A stretch of DNA of 64,000 nt from Parelaphostrongylus tenuis (lineage: Eukaryota > Nematoda > Chromadorea > Rhabditida > Metastrongylidae): positions 186,001 to 250,000 of the forward strand of contig JAHQIW010004047.1 of NCBI GenBank assembly GCA_019055375.1, in the 5' to 3' direction. Below are positions 1 through 10,440 of the stretch, in pieces. The notes under the pieces were generated by a model, which saw nothing but the letters and a program-made list of their open reading frames with translations, had not been told where the DNA came from and searched no databases. The number at the start of each line of letters is the position of its first letter. The first letter of the stretch is position 1. A program made the position numbers and the translations under genes.

Positions 1-328
1 AACTCAAAACTCGAGCACTTGTTGCGACAATGCAAGACGTACCAGGTGTAATTCTTTTTGTTACAATAGTGTTTTCCTTATCTAGATTAGAGTAAGTGGT
101 GCTTCAGAGTTCGCCAGCAGTAATTAAAGTCAATGACAACGATCTTCACGAAGGCCTGGGATTCTCTGACCCTGCAGAAGCTGAGGCATGCACCTAGTCG
201 TTTATATTTCTAAACTAACATAATTCGTTGCTTTAATTTTCACTATTGATTCTGAATTGTTTCAGTATCTCAAAAATGTTCTATATCGATACATGTGTTC
301 GAGAGAAGACCTAGGAAAAGAAGCTGTG
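1..328 (+). CDS. GRIP-domain golgin, 3' part (partial)
   Basis: Three exons join in phase 0: 1-45, 108-185 and 266-328. The first reads as a coiled-coil end (NSKLEHLLRQCKTYQ). The next two give DPAEAE then YLKNVLYRYMCSRED, which matches the start of the GRIP domain of golgin-245/golgin-97 type proteins. GRIP domains bind ARL1-GTP and hold coiled-coil tethers on the trans-Golgi. The conserved Tyr that contacts ARL1 corresponds to the first residue of the third exon. The 5' part of the gene lies left of the window. The intron after 185 starts with GC (GAG|GCATGC), so it would be a GC-AG intron. After 328 a GT donor follows, but I could not identify the exon holding the last ~25 residues of GRIP; one possible acceptor near 374 leads quickly to a stop. 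Family assignment is fairly sure, the 3' end is not. Confidence 0.7.
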
Positions 329-2136
329 GTGGGTATTGTTTAACTTTTTTTCTTTTTCCTTTCTAAGGAAAACTGCTTGTTAAAATGAAATCAATCATGA
401 ATAACCTTTACTCAGCGTTTGATAATCCTAGATAAGTGTTGGGTAAGTGGAACTTTGGTACGATCGAAATTAGAGATCAAATCACTTTGAATCCGCAACC
501 TCTCATTGTGTTTATTAGATCTGATATCTTTGTGAAACCAGTATGCAACAACCACCTTTCACTGTATAAGTCGTCGAGTAAGCCGAGGGATAGCAATGCA
601 TAGCGATACCATTCGTCATTGTCACGCCTGTCACGGGCAGGGCTGTTTTTGCTCAAGGTCTTCGTGTCTGGACTGTGGGTACGTTGGTGTTCTCAGTTGT
701 GCTCTTCAAATTCCGAAGGCTTCAGTTGATAATAACTCTTGTCCATTGATTGTTTTCAATACGGCTTGCATGCTTAATCAAAATGATTTCTGACATCGGA
801 ACGGATGAAGCAGTGCCTATGCGCTGTAATTATCTAAATGATTCGCCCATCGGACTTGTCATACACTAATACACCTGCACCGATGGAAGATCAACAACAA
901 GAAAAGAACGTGACGTAAAAACCTGCACTAATTGATCACTGCTCATTTCTGATTGAAAAGAGGAGTAATTGTCAACTTATCTCGGCCTATGATGCGGATT
1001 CTGAACACTCGCGTAAACGCTTAATTTCTGTTCTGTTGTGGAGTGAGATGCTTAATTTTTCGCTTTGCTCGTTGTGGCACCTGTGCATTTCGCCTTGGCC
1101 GTTTTGCCAATTTTATGTACCCTGAGAGTTTGTACAGTGCAAAAAATTGCATTTCTCTACCAGAAACTAGCAACTCAGTTGTGGTGGGATGGCCGCGTAT
1201 TAAATTTTTTTAGGAGATGTACGGCAAGAAAAAGCATGTGTGCTTCCAGATAAATGACTAAGAAGAAAACAAATAGAAATAGTCGGAAAAAAGAGGCATC
1301 ATACCTGATATTTTTGCTTATCAAAGGCCCTTCGTTTATTTTGAAAGTTTGAAAGAGACTCTTTAAACTGCTGAAAACCAATGTTCGGAGAAATTCAAAT
1401 CTAGAACAAGTTACATATATGTGTATGTGATAAAGTAAAGAAATTTAACTACAAAACAACAGATTTGTTTGTTTCATACGTCCGTCAAATTCGTGACACG
1501 TTAACTAGTTGGATATCGAGAAATACTCGAATGCTAACGAAAAATTGACGTCATGATATATCCACCCAAAATGGATTACATAGACAATGCATTGGAAAAC
1601 TGTTTTATTATCACCTCGACATTAACTTTGATTATGTTTCACCTGATGATACAGCTTCAGTTCGAGTTGTACGTCAGGATAAGAGAGGTTTCGGTGTTGA
1701 AGAGGAGGAAGACGTTAAGCAGTGTTATGTACTAAGAATACACAGACAGCATGTTGATCAATATCATCATTATTTGATGGTATTGTAAGAATACTAACGA
1801 AAAAGCGGTTTTGTAGAAAAAGCAAAAGCAATCTATATAGTGCTTCACGAGAGAGCTACAATTATAGGGTTGCTATGGCGAGTAGACTGATGTATATACT
1901 GGCGAAACAGCCGTAAGCCATGCTAATACAATTGAGTATCGTTCTAAAGAACGCTTCATCAAGTGATCTTTTCTCTTGGCGTAGAATGATACCTCTTCGG
2001 CGCAGCTACCATCAGTGTAAGGGTGAATCGAAGGGCATGTGCTACTGATGAGGCCTGCAAGAAAGCCGAAACCTACGTCTAGCATTAGATATGTCATGCC
2101 AGACTTCTGGGACTCTTCAAATATCCTATCAGAGCG
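329..2136. other. No gene recognised
   Basis: AT-rich sequence downstream of the golgin exons. It may contain the missing terminal exon of that gene. A stretch near 1600-1690 has a short open frame ending at a GT donor, but I could not tie it to any family. No repeat was recognised. Confidence 0.4.
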
Positions 2137-2655
2137 TTCGTTTGGAATGTTTTCTTAGGACCACGCCTTAATATATCAATGTAACTGATAAATAGCTAAC
2201 ATGTCATGTAATCTGTTTATGAGCTCTTGTATAGCCCGATATACGTGTTTTGGCCTTTGCAGCGTCGTCACTCGGGCAGGCCCTTTATCTCGAACCGATC
2301 CTCTCATGGGCCTCTACATCCTCTAATATTGATTAGACGATGACTTCCGATTTACACATGCCGTAAAGTTAAATAAATCACTAGATTGGCAGTGTTTTAC
2401 ACTCGATTACTGTTGCTTAGTATTTTCAAAGTATCATGCCGTTTGTCTCGAGTGTTTTATTAAGACCACGCTCAAATTTCACTGTATCTCATAATGAATA
2501 TAGAGATGTAGGGGCCCCCGAAAGGATTGGGTGAAGACGAAGGGTTTACCCAACTGACGAGGCTATCAGGACCGAAACACTGTATCGAACTGCACAGGAT
2601 TCCATAAACAGACCACATGACATGTTGGCTCAAATAATGGTTATCAGATATATTT
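2137..2655. mobile_element. Foldback element, family G copy 1
   Basis: Inverted arms of roughly 100-150 bp. The left arm (2183-2310) and the reverse complement of the right arm (2500-2650) share CTGATAA, ACATGTCATGT, CTGTTTATG and TGTTT(T/C)GG(C/T)C in the same order, with TGACGAGGC and GACGAAGGGTTTACCCAA in the right arm. A second outer-edge motif (GAGTGTTTTATTAAGACCACGC, read in two parts) lies inside at about 2445, so the copy is internally rearranged or nested. The same family occurs at 50415-50825 and 54650-55150. No coding capacity is seen, so it is probably a non-autonomous DNA element. Confidence 0.6.
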
Positions 2656-4185
2656 GATCAAACTTCGCTATTTTTGGTATTTATCACTGATATGAAGTTG
2701 ATGGATGATTCGATTGTCCTTATTTCCTATTGATGTTATGTTATGCTCTCAGTCGAAAAGAATTTCAGACTCTGGCGCGAGTTATCGGCACAGTAGCGAA
2801 GTTTTCCAAGTCGGAGATGGATCATGTGATATCGAGGGAAGAGTCCAGAGTTGCCGGATGGGTTGGAGGCACAGTATCACATGTACTTACTGGGCGATGA
2901 TACTTTCAATTGTTCTCATAATTGTATCAGCTGTACATATTTAATTGTTGATTTACTTATCCCTACAGTTTTTTTTCCTGGCGTTCACACTGTCTTTCAA
3001 ACTAATTAGTGATGTTGTTCAAATTATCCATCCCAGGTAAAATTAAGTTTTTTTAGGTCATTTTTGAACAATTTTCTACTACTTCACCTTTTAATTTCAT
3101 TCATCACTCAGTCTGTGTAGGTGTAACCTGACCTTCCTCATCTGTGAACCTCCTGTGATTTTTCCACATAGTACTGCTTTATAACATAATGCATAGTATA
3201 TCACATGTAGCTAGAAGGTATATAGAGCCTTTATTGTTGATGTAACCGGAAGAGGTCATAGTATGGGGTTTATTGCAATTATATGCTATACAATTATATA
3301 TTAGGCCGTATATTTAATGAATATCTTCTCAAGATCGTCAATCGCATGAGTGGTTACTGTCCGTTAATTGTTGCGTGGTACACAGAAGTATTGTACAGAG
3401 GACTGAAACGGGTCAGGTGCTTGCTTTAAATAGAGATAGATTTGAATCTTGACTCCATCAAATTCTGAAGTCTTCGGTCAAATGCGTTTTTTATACGTAT
3501 GTCCATGTAATTTATTATATTGCTTTAATTTCATATTTCATTTCATCCAGATTTTGCAAGAACCGGTACACATTTCTAGGGGCTCAATATGGTTTTCATC
3601 CCTCGAAGTCGTTTTCTGGTCAAAATTGGTGAAGGACTCAACATATGTACAACTGTGTGGGATTTTCCATGGGAACCGCATAGGAATGCGACTAGTTCGC
3701 CTCCAAAAATGATCTGCATTGAATCTAATAGATATGATAGGACTTGTTGCTATAGACGCCCAAGCCTTTCACCGTTCCTCACTGTGTCACTTGATGTTTT
3801 TTATGTGTTTCCTTTCATTTATGTGATTTTCTACGTTCTACATTTACACATAATCTTCTGAATGTCTTTTCGTGTTTACGGAATATTACTAACATTTGTG
3901 AGAGACGGAAAAAGCTCTCGACCGGTATAAGTCACAAGCTGTCAGTTTTCGTAAGTCGATTTCATCTTGTATAATGTCAGTTGTACCACGAAATTGACGC
4001 TTTTATACATCCTGTATTTAATTTCAACTCATCTCATTTTGGCGGAGGTGATATGTCGCCATAGACATCTGTGCCGAAGTACAGTGATTTCTACGAAGTG
4101 TGTGGTCCCATCACCTTACCATATCATACTCATTCTGAAGAGCAGCGGTCTCTGTACTGAATGACATACTAACACCCGCTTTTGA
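2656..4185. other. No gene recognised
   Basis: AT-rich sequence with short open frames only (longest 90 codons, 3589-3861) that have no recognisable motif. No repeat was identified. Confidence 0.4.
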
Positions 4186-4522
4186 TAGCATTCCTGCTGC
4201 TTGACGGAAGGTTTTTTCACATGACCACCCATCAGATTTACTGTGTGCGTCCCAGCAATCTTCTATTGAGTTCATTTTGTTGAATTCAATGTCCACAAAG
4301 GTCTTCGAACATCTCGCTTGTTGTTTCGGTTGCTGCTTGAAAATCTCATTTTCTTTGTGAACGTCGTAGAATTCCGATCGAGTCGATTCTCTTTGAAATT
4401 TTGAAGATAGCCGAGTCAAAGCGTTTCCCCATGGACTGCAAGGGAGCGCTAGGCAGGAGGTCGAATCAGCACCTAAGTTCTTGAGGGACTGCATCACCAA
4501 CCACTGCGCTATCTCCAACCAA
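4186..4522 (-). repeat. tRNA-headed SINE, family D copy 1
   Basis: Read on the minus strand, the head (4522 downwards) is GATAGCGCAGTGGTTGGTGA followed by GTGCTGATTCGACCTCC, resembling the A and B boxes of an RNA polymerase III tRNA promoter. The body contains GGGAAACGCTTTGACTCGGC and then ACGACGTTCACAAAGAAAAT. The same body is found at 31175-31505. The minus-strand open frame of 135 codons across this copy is a by-product of the repeat: the peptide YDVHKENEIF reappears in the other copy. Confidence 0.65.
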
Positions 4523-4779
4523 TGTTGAAATAGAAGTCAGTTGCCATGACATAGAATGCGGATATTTATCAACGTGCTGTTCCATTCCATTGTATTCGAT
4601 CGATGTGACGATGAAGATAACCATTTTACTTTTGAGGTAGACGAACACAGCTTATTGTAGGCAAACAGAATTCTTTTAACAAGCTCGTGTTCGCTTAATG
4701 ATCCAACGAGGTATAGTCAATTATTCACCAGTCAGGTTGTCGGTCAATGACACTGAAAAGAAATTCCTTGTACATTAGT

Positions 4780-5040
4780 AAGTGTAGTAAGGTTTCACGG
4801 GTTGCATCTCAGCACACCTGGGTCGGTCACATAGTAAGAAAAACGGATGACACACGGACGAAAAGAACAGTGGAGTGGACTCTAGGAAAATCCAAACGCC
4901 CTTTACGATGATCGTCGAAACGGTGAGCGGACGTATTTGTGGCTAACGTTAAGCCAACAATACCATCTGCATCCGCAGACGGCAACGAGTTTGGATTCAC
5001 GGAGACGGACCGTTCTAGTATCTAAGTAAGTAAGTAAGCG
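4780..5040 (+). pseudogene. Decayed RTE-type retrotransposon, 3' end
   Basis: Frame 4811-4905 reads HTWVGHIVRKTDDTRTKRTV, then EWTLGKSKRP. This matches the C-terminal part of nematode RTE-clade reverse-transcriptase proteins (consensus WAGH-R--DDRWTKR-LEW). Stops follow, then a shifted frame reads ADVFVANV and ends at a stop near 5022. Directly after the stop is (TAAG)x4 at 5022-5038, like the short tandem repeats that end RTE elements. Only the last few hundred bases of an element remain. It sits upstream of METTL18 on the same strand. Confidence 0.65.
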
Positions 5041-5684
5041 ATAACAAACATTTGTGTTGTATTAGTTGTCGATCGATTATAGAAGAAAGTGTGACAAAAA
5101 TCCCTAGTTTGAAGTGTCTGGTGATGATCACTACTTTACGATACATCATGCACATGACTTCATCCTGCTTCAAAGAAATCATCAAATGCATATCTTCATT
5201 ATACAGTGTCTTACTGAAGACTGTCAATACAACGATACCAGTGATTTCCACCTTTTGAAGAGTTTCCTGTCGATCTTTTTACCACGGTAATGTGGAAGAC
5301 TTTGTAAACTTGTACCATGGAATCTAATCAACGACGAACTTACGTGTGTACCGCAGGACATCTGTGACCATTGCCGTTCACGCTCGGAAAGGAAAAGCGT
5401 TAGGTTTAATGCACTCTGTCAGCTCTCCCACGCCTACATGTGTGGGCGCTTCGGGTGATTTGATGGAATCGAATGAGGGGTGCACATGTGAAACTTGGAA
5501 GGTTTGTCGTTGCATAATTATCTAATCTCATTATGTAACGATATTCATATACATATGAGCTTATTACAAGCTACAGGCTTTTTTCATCTTAATATCAAGC
5601 TGAATCGTATATAGTGACAACCGCGTGGTATTTTAATGCTACCGCACAAGCTCAGTTGTTCATCACTAATTTTCAATTCTTTAG
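5041..5684. other. Upstream region of METTL18 homologue
   Basis: No gene seen. The right edge is TTTTCAATTCTTTAG (5670-5684), a strong nematode acceptor with no convincing upstream coding exon. It is therefore a candidate spliced-leader trans-splice site 5 bases before the ATG of the methyltransferase. Confidence 0.5.
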
Positions 5685-5689
5685 GTTAG

Positions 5690-8600
5690 ATGTCGTTGAA
5701 ATTGCCAGATGTTGAGTTAGTATGGGCAAGTGATGATACCATCAAACGACGACTGACTGAAGAAGGCTTCAATAAAGACGACATCTTAAGGGATACTACT
5801 CAGTCGGATAGAATTACTCATGTATATGAAGGAGGTTTCAAGGTGATTTTGTAGTGAGTAATCGTGTGCGACTTGCTTTTTGCTTAATGTTGGCATCGAT
5901 CAGAAATATATTTAAGCATTTGAAAAAGTCATCCGTATTTTTGACTGCCTTGAAAATCTAAAAAAATAATTATTTTCAGGTTTGGGAGTGTTGTTACGAC
6001 TTGTGCAAATTGATTCACAGTGAATCATCACTAATTCGTGGCAGACGTGTGCTTGAAGTTAGCTCATAGTCCTTTCAATTTATTCTGTTTTATATGGGGC
6101 ACAGTAAGAGAAGTGGATAGACATGAAGTGCAAAGCACGCGGATTAGTTGTGGGTTCGAATCTCCTATGGCCAACCAAACCTATCGCTGTGACGATGTGA
6201 TGTGCGCAGTAAATGAAGATTCGTCATCCAAAGAAACAAGATAAAATTACGGAAAAATGAGACTTTATATAACTCTTCTTCAAATGTGATCATTACAACA
6301 CTTTTATACCTTTCGCTGGCTCTCAATGATCACCGGAGTTTGTAGTAATACGTGCATTAGGCTGCGATTCAAAGTTTTATATGATCATCGTTGGAAGCTC
6401 GTAAATGAAGATAAGAAGAAACAGCAAACATACTTACAACTTAATTCATCTCAAAACGGAGGTAGGTTTGATTATCTCTAATGCTTCACCTATGTTTCGA
6501 CGACAAGACTACATCACTAAATGATATCATAATGAAAATGACTATGAAAGTGATAATGATTATGCTTTCGATAATTCTAATGATTACAAAAGTGATAATA
6601 ATTGGGTAAGGACACTTACACAGTGCATTTCATTTAATGCATAGACATTGCATCAGCGTAGAAAGATACTGTGCAAAACGAGCGTCGGTGGTGCAACGGT
6701 TAGGAAACGCTCCCGGAATGAGTGAGATCAAAGTTCGAATCCCGGCTGACGCAAACGTTTTTGCACGGCACTCTAGATTATTAGGTATTCGTAACATCAT
6801 AACACCACAAGTTTCGGTCATATAAAATCGTTTCTGATTGATTGTGATAATATTAATGGTATTGATAATGATGATGGTAGTGAAAGTGATAATGATAATT
6901 ACAGTGATAACGGTAGTGAAAGTGATAATGATGATAATGGCAATGATGATAGTGGTAGTGATTAGTGATGATAGTGGTATGGATGATAGTGATAGTGATC
7001 AAGTAATAGTGGTGATAGTGGTAGTGATGGTCGTGGTGATGACTGTAGTGATAATGACAGTGATAGTGACAATGATAGTGGTAGTGATATTGATAGTATT
7101 AGTGACAGTGATGGTGATGGTGATAGTGATAGTGACAGTGACAGTGGTAGTAATGGTCATGGTGATAATGTTAGTGGCACCTACAGTGATAGTTATAGTT
7201 ACAGTGGTAGTAAAAGTGATGGTGATAGTGATAGTGATCGTGACAGCTTCCTAGTAAGTGGTTATCCAGACTCAGGGCGTACTCCTCTGCCTTTGTTGTG
7301 ACTAATCTGATAAGGATATGCCATGTTTTAAGCCGATAGGTCTAGTGTTACACAGGCGCCTATTTCGTCCTATTGGGACTCATCAGTACCATTCTCCCTC
7401 GGTTTCGTCAATCCCTTGAGGTTAAATAATTCTCTAAAGGAATCGACGCCGAGTAAAAATTATCACCCCGAGTCGGATGATGGCATTACCTGACGTTGTG
7501 GTGACCGGCAGTCTAGCTTGCGGCTTTTATAATGAAACACCTCAACGGATCGACGGAACCGAAGGAAGGTGCTACTGATGAGTCCCAATAGGACGAAATA
7601 GGCGCCTATATAGCACTAGACCAATCGGTTCAAAACATGTCATATCCTTATCACATTAGGTCATTTCGAACGGGTCTGTAAAAGAGCGGTCACTAGCAGA
7701 GGTCTGTTGTGGCTCCTAATTTTCACTCGGTTTCAATCACCTACCGAGACGGCGGCATGGAATGAAGGCGCTTGCTGCAAGAGAACGCAGGCACAACGAC
7801 AGTTTCGCACAGAGTCGCACATGTCCCGGCTAGCGAGTGCCGCGAACGCGACGGCGCGACCCCCCTGTCTATCAACGGTGGGCGCCAGACTTTTGAATTG
7901 CTCGCCCGGTATTCTGCGATTTTCAAGAGGAAGATGAATAAGGAATTGAATGCTAGAAGTACTGGGATCCGCACAGTGGAAAAACTGTGAAGATAGATCA
8001 GAACAAATAAATAAATGAAGGAACAACGTCATAGAATACGTGTATCGAGCGCAGCATTTGCCACGGAAATAAAGTAATGACCGCTGTGAGTTTTCATGCC
8101 ATCATGTCTTAACTCTTGTTGAACTCTCTTAATTAGAATATAAATCTTCAGAGTTCACAAATCTTTTCCTTCAAGGCACATGGTCTCTTGTATAATCAAG
8201 TTTAATATGGTTATCTTGCAGCTCTTTGAAAAGCACTTTTGTGACTTTTCTTATTCAAAATCAGAAATACCTAAGCAGTTGAACAAGGAGAAATCCGTCC
8301 AACAGTACCTTTAAGTATACCAATGTATTGTTAGTGTTTGCCACTACAGCGTTTATTTCGAGAACCTCAAAAGCGATAGAAGAGAGACCATTCTATGATA
8401 TGAAGTTCTATACTTTAATACTCATTTATAGAGAATAATCCAATACTCAAGTAGATAAGAATAATCGCTAGTTGTCGGAAAGCCAGGTTCGGGCGGTATG
8501 TTTGAGATGAATTACTGTGAAGTACTTTTCAAAATTCACATTTTCTTTTCTCTAGCTTGGCTGTGGTGCTGGTCTTCCTGCTATACTGTGTGCATTGCGT

Positions 8601-10377
8601 GGAGCTGCTCACATCACGCTCCATGACTATGTAAAAAATTTTTGACAGCGATTTGCCTTGAGTAATGTTTTATTTTTCACTTTATTACTTTTAGAACGAA
8701 TACGTGATACGGTGCTTCACACAGGAGAACTTGCGACTCAATGGTATTGATGAATCTAGATATTGCTTAAGAAGTGGACCGTGGAGTGACATTCGATCTG
8801 CCACACGGCCTCACTAGTAAAATTAGTTCTAGTTTTCTAATTTGGAACTACAAATTTAAAGTAATTTTGAGTTGGATTGCACTTTACCTAAAATTTAGTT
8901 GTCATCACAGTTAACAAATTTAATTACTCCTTATTTATTTACAAAATTTCTATTTATCCACTGGCCTTTTAAATTGGTTTTATCTACTTTTTACGCCAAC
9001 ACGAAATGTCAAATTTTTTCAAAACCAACTAATCACAGCGTGGCTAAGCAAAGTTCGGATCATGTCATTTGCTCGAAGGCGAAATGCGCATAGCGCGGCG
9101 AACTAGTTTCTTGGCATCGTCGTAGTACTGTTCCGTTTACAAAACAGATAATGACTCAAGGAAGGTTGAAGAAGCTCAAAAAATGGTCTTAAAGGGCCGT
9201 GTGTGCCGAAATCTGTGTGCATCGTCCGAAACATGAAGCAGAGATGTACTGAAATCTGTGCTTGTGCTCACGAAATGATTAACGCATAATGACAGTGCGC
9301 TGTTTAGCGCCGTATCACTTAACCTTTAAGGGGCGTCGTGTACCACATGAGGTACACGATTGTTTTAAAACCTTTCTTGCTGAGCAAAGCTTTCCTGCTA
9401 CATATTATTCGAAAGCTTATATCTCTGCGATTTTAGTACTAGGTTAAATTTTTGAAAAGCCTTTTTATTACGTTGTGGCAGCAAAATAAAATCATATTTC
9501 ACACTCAGTTTGCTTTTTTTGCTCGGCTGAAGCTTGTATATGGCTCTTTGCCAAACTCTTATTAGTGATGCGATAGGCCCTATTCTCGTTGATTTCGATG
9601 CTATTATTGTTTTCTTGAATGGTTATCACAGAACGCTGTAAGAGCGAAAATGTGATTACGTTTTGCTTCGAAAATTGTTGTTGTAAACAAAAGTTATATA
9701 TGTACCAAAAACGTATGATCATGTAGACAAAATCATAGAGTATCAGAGTAAACACAAAAAACCTAAGTTTTCACTTTCCAAATGAGTAAAAACTTTAATT
9801 AAATAACGCAAATCGCGCGTCTTTTGCGAGCTACTTTGTGCTATCGCTCAACTCCCCTAAAGGGTTGAAACGCGCCTAAGTTACAGCTTGTATGGACTTG
9901 CTGATTTTGGGTTTTACATTTTAGTTGTGAAAGCGAGCCACGATGGAAAGATTTAGTCGTTTATTAAAAAGAATTTTGATTGAGATTCTAATTGTTTCTG
10001 AGTGTGTCGACATGTTGTAGATTGTATATTAGTCCTCTTTATAGCTACGACATCATCATCACTTCTGAAACGATCTACAATACGGATGATTACGACAGTC
10101 TTCATGATGCTTTCAACTACGCTTTATCACCAACTGGCATAATGTGCGTTATTTTCATGCCACCTTATTGTGTATCCGCCCAAATCAAGCTTTTTCCTAC
10201 GTTTTCTGAACTCGAGCAACATTCAGATGGGTTGCTGCAAAGATTTTCTATTTCGGTGTCGGCGGCAACGTACCGACATTCATGGAGTTTGTTGCGAACA
10301 GGGGAATATTCAAAGTGTCCACAAAACAGTCTATCTCGTCTGATATTCCTAGAGTTATTCTGGAATTGAAAAGGTAG
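5690..10377 (+). CDS. METTL18-like protein histidine N-methyltransferase
   Basis: Six exons: 5690-5842, 5980-6057, 8556-8630, 8695-8816, 10045-10143, 10227-10377. Phases all join and give 225 aa. The product is a seven-beta-strand SAM-dependent methyltransferase. HYEGG-type motif VYEGGFKVWEC (about residues 44-54) precedes VLELGCGAGLPA (75-86), the SAM-binding motif I, which is split by intron 2. Next come ITLHDYNEYVI and IIITSETIYN (about 145-154), then AAKIFYFGVGGN near 180, all typical of METTL18/Hpm1. That enzyme methylates a histidine of ribosomal protein uL3 in yeast and human. The protein lacks the long variable N-terminal segment of human METTL18 (372 aa). The start was chosen because a good acceptor (5684) lies just before it. 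Intron 2 (2.5 kb) holds a minisatellite, a tRNA-like element, a MITE and a SINE; intron 4 holds another DNA element. The substrate is inferred from the family only. Confidence 0.88.
6510..7254. repeat. GTGATA-type minisatellite, interrupted
   Basis: Imperfect tandem repeats of GTGATA/GTAGTG units occupy 6838-7250, and shorter related runs (AAAGTGATAATGAT) lie at 6525-6605. A tRNA-like element separates the two parts. One reading frame is an open run of V/I/M (6838-7254) and another encodes S/D runs; both are consequences of the repeat. The repeat lies in METTL18 intron 2. Confidence 0.75.
6606..6836 (+). repeat. tRNA-like element (family E copy 1)
   Basis: The core 6682-6752 begins GCGTCGGTGGTGCAACGGTT, has GTTCGAATCCCGGC (B-box-like), and ends CTGACGC, which pairs with the first seven bases. 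The anticodon arm does not fold well. A second copy at 48056-48127 shares the ends and the following GACGCAAA-GTT-TGCAC tail. It is therefore a dispersed tRNA-derived element rather than a working tRNA gene. It splits the minisatellite in METTL18 intron 2. Confidence 0.6.
7300..7665. mobile_element. MITE with ~115-bp terminal inverted repeats
   Basis: The left arm (7300-7424) and right arm (about 7545-7665) are near-perfect inverted repeats. Shared blocks read from each end are TGATAAGGATATG, CATGTTTT, GGTCTAGTG, GGCGCCTATTTCGTCCTATT and GGGACTCATCAGTA. A non-repeat centre of about 120 bp lies between them. No open frame. It sits in METTL18 intron 2. No second copy was seen in the window. Confidence 0.75.
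7740..8020 (+). repeat. SINE family B copy 1
   Basis: The 3' half (7900-8020) contains GAATTGAATGCTAGAAGTAC, GGGATCCGCACAGTGG and a tail CTGTGAAGATAGATC followed by AAATAAATAAATG. These are shared, on the other strand, with copies at 23463, 24425, 27069 and 36304. The 5' half is GC-rich and less alike. Overlapping open frames here are not genes. Confidence 0.6.
9319..9868. mobile_element. DNA element with TTAACCTTTAAGGGG termini
   Basis: Ends are TTAACCTTTAAGGGGCG at 9319 and, inverted, TTCAACCCTTTAGGGGAG at 9868. The left end continues GTGTACC-CATGAGGTACACGATTGTTT, also present at 45503. Internal text (TTTGCTCGGCTGAAGCTTGT near 9518) recurs at 45700. It is about 550 bp, in METTL18 intron 4, without a transposase frame. 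Confidence 0.55.
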
Positions 10378-10434
10378 TATTGGTGTTTTTCTTTGTTGCT
10401 CATTAAGCTTGTGTATAGTGGCGTATCTTTTTGA

Positions 10435-10440
10435 AATAAA
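10435..10440 (+). terminator. Polyadenylation signal of METTL18 homologue
   Basis: AATAAA 58 bases after the stop codon, the first such hexamer downstream and at a normal nematode distance. Confidence 0.5.

Noticed and set aside
1553..1735. Candidate terminal exon of the golgin gene (YVSPDDTASVRVV)
   Set aside because: It resembles the GRIP end only over a few residues, and no acceptor in the right phase was found.
4111..4518. 135-codon minus frame, with a relative at 31123-31485
   Set aside because: The shared peptide (YD-HKENEIF) comes from SINE family D. Heads look like pol III promoters and there is no splice or start context.
6838..7254. 138-codon open frame rich in Val, Ile and Met
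   Set aside because: It is the translation of the GTGATA minisatellite; other frames of the same repeat are also open.
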